From positions 1 to 46,952 of the forward strand of contig SEYY01008660.1 in NCBI GenBank assembly GCA_009176605.1: DNA of 46,952 nucleotides, given 5' to 3'. Both the position numbers and the translations under genes were made by a program. Position 1 is the stretch's first letter, and each line of letters begins with the position of its first letter. Positions 1 through 12,738 of the stretch are shown in pieces. The notes below the pieces were generated by a model. The model ran no database searches. It was given only the letters and a program-made list of their open reading frames with translations, and was not told the DNA's origin. This DNA comes from Armadillidium nasatum (taxonomy: Eukaryota > Arthropoda > Malacostraca > Isopoda > Armadillidiidae).

Positions 1-358
1 AAAAAAACTAATAAACTATATTCTTTTATTTCCATCGGATTCTAATTTTAAAATTCTTTCTGATAATACCAATGCAAAGCCTTTGTAGGTTTTGATATAT
101 TCTTTTTAAAAACCGCTGTTATTTTAATATCTGTAACTGAATTTTTTAATTTTTCAGATTGTTTACTTACATCAAATACTAGCAATGGATACAAATTCCG
201 GTATTCTAATAAAGTAATAGAACAATTTTTTCTAGTTATAAAGTATATGATTAAAATAATCCGATAACATTTTATAAGCAGTTGTATAATGATTTTCATT
301 AAAATCAAGTTGAAAATCCATTTCTGGATATCTTTCGCTATTTAATCGAGCACAAGCG
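1..358 (-). pseudogene. Polinton-associated coding remnant, unassigned
   Basis: Two minus-strand frames look coding but neither is long. The upper part (about 250-358) reads as an acidic peptide containing YPEMDFQLDF. The lower part, positions 48-240, carries LLVFDVSKQSEKL and a run of alternating charged and hydrophobic residues. A shift near position 240 seems to separate them, and stops follow. It lies directly downstream of the polymerase remnant on the same strand, so it probably belongs to the same large DNA element. I do not recognise a domain; a structural or capsid-type protein of a Polinton-like element is possible but unsupported. The window edge cuts it off. Confidence 0.3.
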
Positions 359-1228
359 TTAGTTAAATATTTTAAACGATTCAAAATTTGGTTTATTTAC
401 TAATTTTTGAGCTTGCTCTTCATTTTTAACTAGTAGTACATCAACTCTATTTCTTATATTTTCCATCGTTTTACCAAACACTGAGTTGTTCATTAATTTA
501 TAGAAATCTTTCTCAAATTCATTTTTCGCTTCTTTTCTTTTATTCGTATTTAACTCTATATAGGATTTCATCCAATCGCTTTGATCAAATTCTAATATTC
601 TATGCACTTTCTTTAATTTCAATCCTAAACTTAAACATTGCTTTAAATTTCTATAATGGATTACATATTTTTCTTTATTATTTAGATTTGGAACTAATTT
701 TGACACTTTATCTAATTCTAGATTTTCAGCCGCTAATGGATAATCGTTATGCAAATCATGTAATTCTTTCGGGTATTCTAAATCAACTTCTAAAATATAA
801 CCTTTTCTAGCTTCATCATCGATATCTAAAACATCTATATCATTTACATTCTTTACCCATTTAAATTTTCCTGTTGGTAGATAATGAGACATTGCCCAAC
901 CGTATAAATTATTAGCATCTAAATAAGTTATATAACAATTCGGTTTATTTTTGTCATAACTTTCTTGTATATATGGATTATTAGCTTTTGCATATCTATG
1001 AGTAATCGTGCTAATTCCACCTCTAATTCCTTTTTCAATCATTAATAACATATCTGGATCCTTTAATAAATCTAATTTTACTTTCGTTTCTTTTAATAAT
1101 GCATCCCATGACAAACCCGGTGATGTAAAATATCTCGCTGGATCTAATTTATAGGTATCTAAACAAGTTGTTCTAAAATTTTCAAATACATCCGCTAATA
1201 ATAACGTGTCCGATTTTAAATATAACAT
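359..1228 (-). pseudogene. Protein-primed family B DNA polymerase, C-terminal part (Polinton/adintovirus-like)
   Basis: This 289-residue frame is the palm region of a type-B DNA polymerase of the protein-primed group found in Polinton/Maverick and adintovirus-like elements. Visible landmarks are LLLADVFENFR near residue 10, GIRGGIS near 68, polymerase motif A as YLDANNLYGWAM near 102, and motif B as KLMNNSVFGKTMEN near 243. The frame stops soon after motif B. The expected motif C (DTDS) and thumb are absent, so the protein is truncated and inactive. It follows the exonuclease half (1216-2222) on the same strand, with a one-base frameshift near 1325. Family identity is from motif recognition; inactivity is seen directly. 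Confidence 0.8.
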
Positions 1229-2222
1229 ATGAAAATCTCTAAACGTATTACAATTAAATTTTGTCCAAATATTCTGGGCATGATTATAATCCTCATTTGA
1301 TATATCTTCATTATTAATATACTATAAAATTTATTTTTACTAGGTAATTTTTCATGATTGAATTTTAATATATCATCCATCCAATCGTATGGGTAGACAC
1401 CTTTCCTTCTTAATAATTTGAATTGTTCATCTTGACAATATTTTGATAAAATCTTTAAATTTTCATCCGTTAAATTCGATGCTAATTTAGCTAGAGATGA
1501 AGATATAAATCGAAAACTATCGATGAATCTCAACTCCATATTAGAATCTCTCCATTCATCAACTTTTACAGACTGACTGAAACTTATATAAGTTTCATCC
1601 GTTTGAGGAATTGCTTTTAATTGACCATCTACTAATCCAAAATCTTTAACGAATAAATGAGCATCATATTTGGATAAATTATGCATTATTATCGGAATAA
1701 ATTTAGGATTTCTTATTTGTAAATTACAACTTCTATGAGCAGCTCCTCTATATTCTCCCGTTAAATGATTATGATCTCTTACTTTAAAATCGTTTTCTGT
1801 ATATTCTCTTTTGCATACATAACAGCGATCTGAATTTTGATGGCTTATTTTCTCTTCTGAAGTTAAATTCATTGGCTCGTTTATTTGTAATAATTCATAA
1901 ATCCTTTTTGATTCTGAAATTAAATATTCTGCAAACTTTTTAGACGCTTCTTCTCCTTCATAAATTTCAAACTTTAAATATTCATCTACATCACATTTGG
2001 TATAGCAACACCAACTGTTAGGTCGATGTTTCTGTAAATTAATCGTATATGATTCTTTTGGATTAGGTTGAGTCCTATGTATTTTTTGTAAAGTACTTTC
2101 AAAATCTGCGTATATAACAAACGGATGTTTGAATTGTTTATAATGCCGATTAAATTGTACTTGAAATTCTGAAAATTCCATTCTTACCGGTGTGTGAAAA
2201 CTACAATTTGGTAAATGATTAT
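1216..2222 (-). pseudogene. Protein-primed family B DNA polymerase, exonuclease half, interrupted by copia
   Basis: This frame carries the 3'-5' exonuclease part of the same polymerase. Exo I is YADFEST near residue 24, followed by a zinc-finger-like insertion with CYVC and RDHNHLTGEYRGAAHRSCN (an endonuclease-VII/HNH-like pattern common in metazoan Polinton polymerases). Exo II is MHNLSKYDAHLF near residue 165, and a RFIDSFRF block corresponds to Exo III. The last 35 or so codons before 1330 are out of frame because of a small indel. Coding runs upstream of the first Met to position 2222, exactly where a copia LTR begins, and the same frame resumes for about ten codons at 6777-6806. The gene was therefore cut by the retrotransposon. 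Confidence 0.8.
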
Positions 2223-2467
2223 TGTTAAAGTAAATCTTTTCGTTTGGTTTAATTAATAGCCCATTCGAAGTAAATAAAACACTTTGTAATATAACATGTT
2301 TACTTAGAGAAAAGGAAAAAATATCAATTGGTTATGTTACATACTTGCTTGGTTAGTAACAACAAAGAAGATGGCCAAGTTGCCAGATTACTCTTTACAT
2401 GATAAATAGTAGCTAAATAAAAAAATGCTCTATAAAAAATAATGAATAAACAATATTTTCTTCAACA
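2223..2467 (-). repeat. copia 3' LTR
   Basis: A 245 bp LTR which in the element's direction begins TGTTGAAG and ends TTTAACA, giving the standard TG...CA ends. It matches 6531-6776 almost base for base. An AT-rich stretch with several TATA-like runs lies within it, but I cannot place the transcription start or poly(A) site. Confidence 0.92.
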
Positions 2468-2480
2468 CTCTCCCTTATTG
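2468..2480 (-). other. copia polypurine tract
   Basis: In element orientation the sequence directly before the 3' LTR is AATAAGGGAGAG, a purine run abutting the TGTTGA start of the LTR. This is the usual position and composition of the plus-strand primer. It lies 16 bp downstream of the pol stop codon. Confidence 0.75.
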
Positions 2481-2495
2481 TTTATTCTATAAAGG

Positions 2496-3011
2496 CTAGT
2501 CCATTCCTAATTTTTCATTCAGGATCATGAGTCTTGGCTTGTGTAGTGGCTTTGTGAGTCCATCTGCAAGTTGATTTTCACTGCTAACCTTAAGTACCTC
2601 AATTTCATCATTCTGAACTTTTTCTCTGACAAAGAAATGGAGTACCTTTATATGTTTAGTTCTTTTGTGAAATTCTGGATTCTTGCTGAGTTTGATCGCT
2701 GCTTCATTGTCAATCCAAAGAGTGGGCTTCTTGTAAACTTTTGTGATCTCTCCTAGAAGTCGATGAATCCAAATAATTTCCTTTGTTGCCTCACTAGCTG
2801 CCATAATTTAAGCTTCTGTTGTTGAAATTGCAACTGAGCTTTGTTTCTGACTAGTCCATGAAATTGCGCCTCCAGCATATAAACATACAATTCCAGTTGT
2901 TGAATGTCCTGTTTTCTGGTCTCCAGCATGATCTGCATCACTGTATCCTTCTAGATGATTCTGTTCACTATTACTTCTATAAATGATACCTTTTTCCAGA
3001 GTACCTTTCAA
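2496..3011 (-). pseudogene. copia RNase H domain, two fragments
   Basis: This is the C-terminal RNase H of the copia polyprotein. The first fragment (2808-3011) has YSDADHAGD with the first catalytic Asp and ends at STTEA, containing the Glu. The second (2496-2804) carries WIDNEAAIK with the next Asp, HIKVLHFFVREK and the family signature QLADGLTKPL. A TAA at 2808-2810 sits between EA and the usual MAAS, where copia proteins normally have a Tyr or similar codon, so a point mutation broke the frame. The domain removes the RNA template strand during reverse transcription. The stop TAG at about 2496 precedes the polypurine tract. Confidence 0.88.
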
Positions 3012-4019
3012 TTATCTAAACACTCTTTTAACCTTTGTAATATCTTCTTTTGATGGATTATCTACACTTCTGGCAAGATAACTTACAGTAAAAGCAATAT
3101 CTGGTCTTGTTCCTGTTGCTAGATATAGAAGAGCTCCTATAGCTGATCTGTAAGGAAAACTCTCCCTGTTTTCAATGTCATGTGTAACTTTATCTTTTAT
3201 AATTGGAGTTGACACAGCATTGCAATTTTCCATACCAAATTCTTTTACTATTTTCTTTGTGTAACATGATTGACTGATTTTCTTTGAACCATCACTTCTT
3301 GATTCAATTTCAATTCCTAAAAAATAAGTTGCAGGTTTATATGTAATTTTAAGTTCTTTCTTTAATTCTTCTAAAAAATGTTGTGATTCTTCATGACTTG
3401 TTGATGCAACTAATCCATCATCAACATATAATGCAAGTAATATCTTATGTCCATTTTGGTCTCTTATATATAGACATGGGTCAGCTGTACTTCTTATAAA
3501 ATTCAGTTTTGAAAGGAATTTTCCAAATCGTTCATTCCAACATCTGGGTACCTGTTTAAGCCCATACAAACTGCGTTTCAATTTGCATACTTTGGTTGTC
3601 CCATATTCAAAACCTTCAGGTTGTTTCATATATATTTCTTATAATAGATTTCCATAAAGAAATGCTGTTGATACATCAAACTGCATCAAGAACATATTTT
3701 CTTTAGCTGCTACACTTATTAATGTTCTCACAGTACTCTTGTTTGCTACTGGACTAAATGTTTGTTCATAATCAATACCCTTGCTTTGACTATAACCTTT
3801 TGCAACTAATCTTGCTTTAAATTTGTCAATTGTTCCATCTGAGTTTAATTTTATTTTGTAAACCCATTTACTTGCAATTGCTTTTCTTCCTGGTGGCAGT
3901 TCAACTAGTTCCCATGTTTGGCTTTCTTTCAATGTTTGCAATTCATTTTTCATTGAATTGATCCAATTTTTCTTTTGTTTACTTTCCATAGCTTCACTAT
4001 AATTTTCTGGTTCTTTCAT
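3012..4019 (-). pseudogene. copia reverse transcriptase (RVT_2), broken
   Basis: The N-terminal half (3639-4019) shows the copia entry motif WELVELPPGRKAIASKWVYK, then KARLVAKGYSQ and motif A as FDVSTAFLYGNLL. A stop and frame break near 3630 precede the second half (3012-3629). That half has the CKLKRSLYGLKQ motif (usually Q-A-P, here Q-V-P), the catalytic LYVDDGLVAS, and AIGALLYLATGTRPDIAF. The YVDD aspartates are intact. The enzyme would copy element RNA to cDNA, but the mid-gene break and the stop before RNase H mean no continuous pol can be made. Confidence 0.9.
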
Positions 4020-4076
4020 ATCTTATGATAAATACATACTGTAATCATCAAATCTTGATGGTTTTGTAATTGCTGC

Positions 4077-5130
4077 TCAATTTCTTAATATCCTTGTATT
4101 TATTGTGCTATCATGTTCTATAATTTCTTCTGTTTCTGAATCCGATTCTATTTCTGTATCAGATTCTGTTTCTGTATGAAATGGATTTAACCTAATTTCA
4201 TAATTGCTATCTTCCAATTTTGTGTTTTCTTCACCTAATATTGGAGGGGAAAGTTCTTCTTTTTCAAAAATTACATCTCTACTTCTGAATATTGAGTTAT
4301 TTTTCAGATCATAAATTCTATAACTTTCATCATTATCATACCCAATTAACACACCTGATCTTGCCTTTGGGTCCAGTTTTCTTCTTTTTTGATCTGGAAT
4401 CCAACCACTGCATGGAGTTCCAATTATGCGTAAATGCTTAATTCTGGGTTTTTTATCATACCATATTTCATAAGGCGTTTTCTCATCAATTGATGATTTT
4501 CCAGTCCTGTTAAGAATATATGCTGCTGTGTTAATTAATTCTGCCCAACACTTTTGTGGAAATTTTGCTTTTGAATACATAAGGGATCTAGCTACTTCAA
4601 CTAACGTTCTATTTTCTTTTTCTGCACCTCCATTCTGTTGTGAAGTGTAGGGTGTTGTTAGTCTTTGTCTCACACCATATTTCTGTAAGAGTTTTCTTAT
4701 AGATTGATTATTAAATTCTAAAGCATTATCACTCAGGAATTCTTTGAATGGGTGCCCCTGTACTCTTGCTTCTGTGAGTATCTGCTTTAGCTTTTCTATA
4801 ACTTCTGATTTTTCTTTAATAAAATATACAAATCTCATTTTTGAAAAATCATCCTTGAAGCATACAAAATATCTATAACCTGAATAAGATGTCACTTGAA
4901 ATGGTCCACATACATCTGCATATAACAATTCTCCTGTTTTTTCGAGCTGTTGGCCTTTTACCAAACTTCTGACGATGCATTTTTCCATTTATACATCCTG
5001 AACAATTTTTGTCATCAAGGCAAGTTTCAATGTTTAGCTCTCTTTTGATCAAGTTTCTTATGTGTCGTCTATCCTGATGTCCCATTCTTTCATGATATAG
5101 CTGCAGCTTATCCTTTTCTTCTAGGAACAT
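4077..5130 (-). pseudogene. copia GAG-pre-integrase zinc finger and integrase
   Basis: The upstream frame (4873-5130) holds the HHCC zinc finger that precedes copia integrase: LYHERMGHQDRRH followed by CSGCINGKMHRQ. The longer frame (4077-4988) is the DDE integrase core: LLYADVCGPF (first Asp), KEFLSDNALEF (second Asp) and TPYTSQQNGGAEKENRT (Glu). It is followed by WAELINTAAYILNR and the chromodomain-less C-terminal block KARSGVLIGYDNDESYRIYD, typical of TNT/copia integrases. All three acidic residues are present. The two frames overlap out of phase between 4873 and 4988, showing a frameshift, and a stop separates the integrase from RT at about 4077. Confidence 0.9.
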
Positions 5131-5788
5131 TTACTTCTGGTGGTGAAATTCCTGCTTTCATTGCAACTTTGAATAGGCCTTCATTTGGTCTACGATAGCC
5201 ACAAAAATAGTTTTTTCTATCTACCATAAAACTACATTTGGTAGGTCCAGAAATAAATTTGCTACATGGATGTTTATCATGTGCTGCTAATACTGAAAAT
5301 AAATTTTCCTTAATAATATCAGGAACATGCCAAACATCATTCAAAAATAATTGAGATATTTTTCCATTTACTAATGATTCTACCTCAATTAATCCATGTC
5401 CTAACACATTTGCCTCCTGACCATTTGCTGACTTAACTTTGACGATATTATTAAACTCATTATAAGTTTTAAAGTAACTTCGCTCATTTGTTATATGTTT
5501 TGTAGCTCCATTATCAAAATACCAATTTTCTTTATCATCTTCTTCAGAAATAAATACTGTATCATCTACAGCTAGCGTAAACACATTAATTTCTGTATTA
5601 TCTTTCAGATTACTCATATTTCCAGGCTTTACTCTTCTTTCTGACTTTGTTTGCTTTTCAGGTTTACCATCTGCAATCCATTTTCTGCAATCTTGGATCC
5701 AGTGACCTTTTTTGTGGCAATAATGGCATGGATATTTCTGACATTTATCCATTGTTTTGCTTTCTCTATGATTTTTCTTTATCATCAC
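5108..5788 (-). pseudogene. copia nucleocapsid zinc knuckle and aspartic protease
   Basis: Near residue 20 is a single CCHC knuckle, CHYCHKKGHWIQDC (C-x2-C-x4-H-x4-C), the RNA-binding end of Gag. The copia-type aspartic protease follows around residue 90, with WYFDNGATKHIT as its active-site loop. Copia proteases normally have D-S-G-A here; this copy reads D-N-G-A, a substitution next to the catalytic Asp that may already impair it. The conserved ANVLGHGLIEV strand and VWHVPDIIKENLFSV follow. The frame ends just into the pre-integrase region. Confidence 0.88.
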
Positions 5789-5799
5789 AAGAGCTTCAT

Positions 5800-6463
5800 G
5801 ATTTACTAATTAAGCCTTTGATGCCATTTTATTTGCTTCTGTCATAGCCAATTTACCAAATTATCTATGTTTCTTTCTTTATTATTAGTATGTACCATAA
5901 GCCAAGTAGTCTGAAAGTTTGAATATTCTTTTGGTAGAATTTCAAAAATTTTGCAAATAAGAAATATCTGTGGTAATGCACTTTCCTTCTTCTCTTGAAG
6001 TTTCACAATTTCTTCTTGAAGACTACTCCAAAGCTGTCTTATTGAAGATAAATTACCAGCCATATCCAATTTCTCATTCCATTTGTGGGCAAAGAAATTT
6101 GAACATATATCATAGACTTTGTTCTCCTCAACACCCGCAAAGAGATTATGAAGTTCCTTCCATATTTCATCTGCCTTCATCAGATTTCTTATCTGAGCTC
6201 TAACATTTTGGCTAAGGGTTGAAACTAACAAAAACATTACGTCTGATTGTTTTGTTAAATTTTTCTAATTTCTTTCTGTACACATTTCTCTCTTCAACTG
6301 TGGCTGTACTTCTGGGTTCTTGTGGTTTTTCTAATTTTTAATTGATTGCTTCTGTTGCATCTGGAATATAACTCAACTTTATCTGTATAAGATATTTCCA
6401 ATCATCCCAATTTCTTTTGCTTTGAAGAGGATCAATTTTGTGTACTAGGCCTGATTCTTTCAT
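5800..6463 (-). pseudogene. copia gag (UBN2-type), broken
   Basis: The probable start is the ATG at 6461-6463, giving MKESGLVHKIDPL, which then shows the gag motif NWDDWKYLIQIKL. About 40 codons on, a TAA at roughly 6338 stops the frame. A frameshift near 6238 leads into the frame at 5842-6237, which has the core KADEIWKELHNLF, YDICSNFFAHKW and LPKEYSNFQTTWL, all characteristic of copia Gag. It continues toward the zinc knuckle frame. Gag would form the virus-like particle; this copy cannot make an intact one. Confidence 0.85.
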
Positions 6464-6510
6464 TCTTTTTACTTTACTTCAAACTGGGCTTGCCAATAAG
6501 AAACTAACTT

Positions 6511-6530
6511 CTAACTACGGACTGCTGCCA
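6511..6530 (-). other. Candidate copia primer-binding site
   Basis: Immediately inside the 5' LTR, the element-sense sequence reads TGGCAGCAGTCC. A TGG directly after the LTR is the expected complement of a tRNA CCA 3' end. I cannot say which tRNA would pair with it. Confidence 0.4.
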
Positions 6531-6776
6531 TGTTAAAGTAAATCTTTTAGTTTAGTTTAATTAGCAACCCGTTCGAAGTAAATAAAACACTTTGTAATAT
6601 AACATGTTTACTTAGAGAAAAGGAAAAAATATCAATTGGTTATGTTACATACTTGCTTGGTTAGTAACAACAAAAAAGATGGCCAAGTTGCCAGATTATT
6701 CTTTACATGATAAATAGTAGCTAAATAAAAAAAATGCTCTATAAAAAATAATGAATAAACAATATTTTCTTTAATA
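6531..6776 (-). repeat. copia 5' LTR
   Basis: This 246 bp copy of the LTR at 2223-2467 differs by about 10 substitutions and one base in an A-run. Its outer end reads TTTAATA on the plus strand instead of TTCAACA, so the terminal CA dinucleotide has decayed by C-to-T changes. It is flanked at 6777 by polymerase coding sequence of the host Polinton remnant. Confidence 0.9.
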
Positions 6777-6806
6777 ATTACCTAATAATTCTTTTTTATA
6801 AAAGCT
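6777..6806 (-). pseudogene. Ten-codon continuation of the Polinton polymerase
   Basis: Directly beyond the copia 5' LTR, the minus strand is open in the frame expected for sequence upstream of 2222. It fits the L-x-x-H-x-x-x-C zinc-finger lead-in that precedes the exonuclease domain in this polymerase group. It ends where the 3' tail of a LINE begins, so a second element has also landed in this gene. Confidence 0.55.
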
Positions 6807-9640
<2,834 letters not shown>

Positions 9641-9740
9641 ATCGGCGGCATGCTTTGACCGGAATTAAACTTAATTAAACGTTAATTAATTAATTAATTT
9701 TTTAGGCATATAGAGCACCTTATAAGAGCATTAAGCCACA

Positions 9741-10805
9741 GTGGGCGGGGACCTCATCCTAGGCTCCCTGGTCTCCCCTGGGACCTCACCCTTGATCTTT
9801 AGTTTGGTCCCACAATTCCTGCGGTCTTTAACAACCACAGTTAAGAAAGCATATTACTATTATTTTGAATATCACATTGGAGACCAGGACAAAGATTGGG
9901 CTCCCCATATATCTTGTACAACTTGCTACACCTATTTGAGTAAGTGGATGAATGGAGAAAAATCCCCAAGTATGCCATTTGCAGTACCAATGATTAGGCG
10001 CGAGCCTACTAGTCACTTAAAAGACTGTTATTTCTGTGTTATAAAGGTAGAAGGATTTTCAAATAAAACAATATCGAATGTAGTTTATTCTTCTCTTCCG
10101 TGTGCAGTTCGTGGACCTGAACTTCCAGTGCGTAAGCTACCAATCGACTTAAAAGAATTCAACATCCCTGAAGAGGAAACTTTTGAGGAAATCGAAGAAC
10201 CAACATCATTTGACCCGTATTTTGTTCCATTTCATGAGAGGACACCCCATTTCATTCAACAAAGAGAGCTCAACGATCTAGTAAGATATTTAGATCTCAG
10301 CAAAAGACAAGTTAAACTCTTAGGATCTAGACTGCAGCAGTGGAATTTGTTAGCAATATACACTAGAATTTCATTATATAGACAAAGGCATGTGCGATTT
10401 TCATAATACTTCACCATGCAGCGATCGGTATGTGTGTGTGTGTACAAATATTGACGGTTTGATGGCTGAACTTCGTTTTATGCATTCACAGTGGAATGGA
10501 GACATTTTATAGACTCCTCAAAAAGAAATCTGAAAGCAGTATTGTTTTATAATGGTAATGCCAAGTCTTCATTAACAGTAGCATACTCGGTAGATATGAA
10601 GGAAACATATGACAGTAAGTCAGTTTTAATTGATGCATTACAGTATAAACGATATTGTTGGAAACTCTGTGGAGACTTGAAAATTGTAGGTATGTCATTG
10701 GGACTTCAGGGTGGTTCACCGAATATTGCTGTTTCCAATACCTATGGGAGAGTAGGACAACATACAAGCACTATATACAGAAATTTTTTTGGCGTAATAT
10801 TTTGA
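9741..10805 (+). pseudogene. Uncharacterised multicopy invertebrate protein family, degenerate copy
   Basis: The first frame (9741-10406) becomes family-like from about residue 27: SLTTTVKKAYYYYF, GDQDKDWAPHISC, MPFAVPMIRREP and HLKDCYFC. Cys59, Cys62, His92, Cys96 and Cys99 could bind zinc. It then has ELNDLVRYLDLSKRQ and LLGSRLQQWNLL. Downstream, the family continues in other frames: GLMAELRFMHS near 10460, WRHFIDSSKRNLKAVL and CGDLKIVGMSLGLQGG (10491-10712), then a third frame with KHYIQK to about 10785, where (AT)n ends it. At least three frame changes and a missing 3' end make it a pseudogene. I recognise the family as repeated in many invertebrate genomes but know of no function. A transposon origin is likely. 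Confidence 0.65.
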
Positions 10806-10816
10806 TGTGCTGTTTT

Positions 10817-11063
<247 letters not shown>

Positions 11064-11290
11064 GTGTCTTCCGTTTCTCTCTCTCTCTCTCTTTCTCTCT
11101 CTCTATCTCTATCTATCTATCTATCTATCTCTCTCTCTATCTATCTATCAATCTATCTATCTATCTATCTATCTCACTTTTCATCTCTCTCTTTTTTTAT
11201 CTCTGTCTCTCTTTCTCACTCTCTGTCATTTTATATATATCTTTTCTCCCAGTATCTCTATTTATCTCTTCCTTCCTTTTCCTCTCTACT
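11064..11290. repeat. (CT)n / (TCTA)n pyrimidine microsatellite
   Basis: CT repeats grade into CTAT repeats and then imperfect TCTCT sequence. The open frame through it (Ser-Leu-Ile-Tyr repeats) is a product of the microsatellite, not a gene. Confidence 0.95.
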
Positions 11291-11869
<579 letters not shown>

Positions 11870-12088
11870 TGGAATCTCTCCAAAATTGTGCAGATACGCA
11901 TTTCCGAATTCTTGTCAAATTTCTGTAACTTTTATAGATTTTTAAATACATATCAATTCACTTTTTTCGATATAACTTTTTTTCCTTGACCGAACTTGTC
12001 CAAATTTTCAGGAACTCTATAAGAAGAGCATAGCTAAAGTTTCATTGTGAGAAAATTTAGGTATCTATTTCTACATCACTTTCTGAGG

Positions 12089-12140
<52 letters not shown>

Positions 12141-12738
12141 AAAATTTTTTCTATTATTAATTCCAAAACATCATTACTTTTTTTCAAGAATAGATATCTA
12201 AAATGTCTCACTATAACACTTTAGATATACCCTTCCTCTTCAACTGAAAATTTGGGAAATTACATCAAGAAACAAAAAATGTTAATCCAAAGCAGTGAGG
12301 TATACTTTTAAGTCCAATTTGGCACCTTCACTTTTTCGGATGTAACTTTTTTGTTTCTTAACCAGAGTTGATCAAATTTTCAGGAATTGTAGAAGAATGG
12401 TAAACCTACTATTTCATAATGAGATTTTTAAGGTATTTTTTCTTGAAGAAAGCAATCATGTTTTGAAATTTGGCAAAAAAATAAAACAAAAAAATCAAAA
12501 TTTTCAAACTTTTTTTTTTTTTTTTTTGCATTTTACCTCACAGCGTGTTTTTAGAGATAGATATCGTAAATGTATATATCCTTCTTCTAGAGTTTTTGAA
12601 AATTTGAACAAGTTCAGTTAAGGAAGAAAAGTTATATCGAAGAAAGTAAAGGGATATGTATCTCAAAATCTATAAAAGTTATATAAATTTGACAAGAATT
12701 CGGAAATGCGGTTCTCACTCAATAATGGAGAGATTCCA
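11870..12738. mobile_element. Foldback element FB1: 869 bp near-complete palindrome
   Basis: The two halves are inverted copies of each other around a centre near 12304. The left end TGGAATCTCTCC (11870) pairs with GGAGAGATTCCA ending at 12738. Matching continues inward through CATTTCCGAATTCTTGTCAA, CGATATAACTTTT and the CTTGTCCAAATTTTCA-like block, at roughly 80% identity in the outer 150 bp by eye, falling toward the centre. The A-run at 12092-12138 faces the T-run at 12510-12527 at the same distance from the ends. No transposase frame fits inside. This looks like a non-autonomous foldback DNA transposon. No convincing target duplication is visible. Confidence 0.8.

Larger units (their letters stand above)
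2223..6776 (-). mobile_element. Ty1/copia LTR retrotransposon, degenerate, inserted in Polinton polymerase
   Basis: A 4.55 kb element read on the minus strand. Order in its own direction: 5' LTR (6531-6776), putative primer site, gag, zinc knuckle, protease, GAG-pre-integrase, integrase, reverse transcriptase, RNase H, polypurine tract, 3' LTR (2223-2467). Integrase preceding RT is the diagnostic copia order. The flanks are ATTAT (2218-2222) and ATTAC (6777-6781), a 5 bp target duplication with one mismatch. The LTRs differ by about 10 substitutions and one indel (about 96% identity by my count), so the insertion is fairly recent, yet the internal frame is broken at many points. No env-like frame is present. 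Confidence 0.92.

Noticed and set aside
12397-12621. Plus-strand 74-codon frame inside FB1
   Set aside because: It lies within a palindrome arm, includes a poly(T) stretch and has no recognisable domain.
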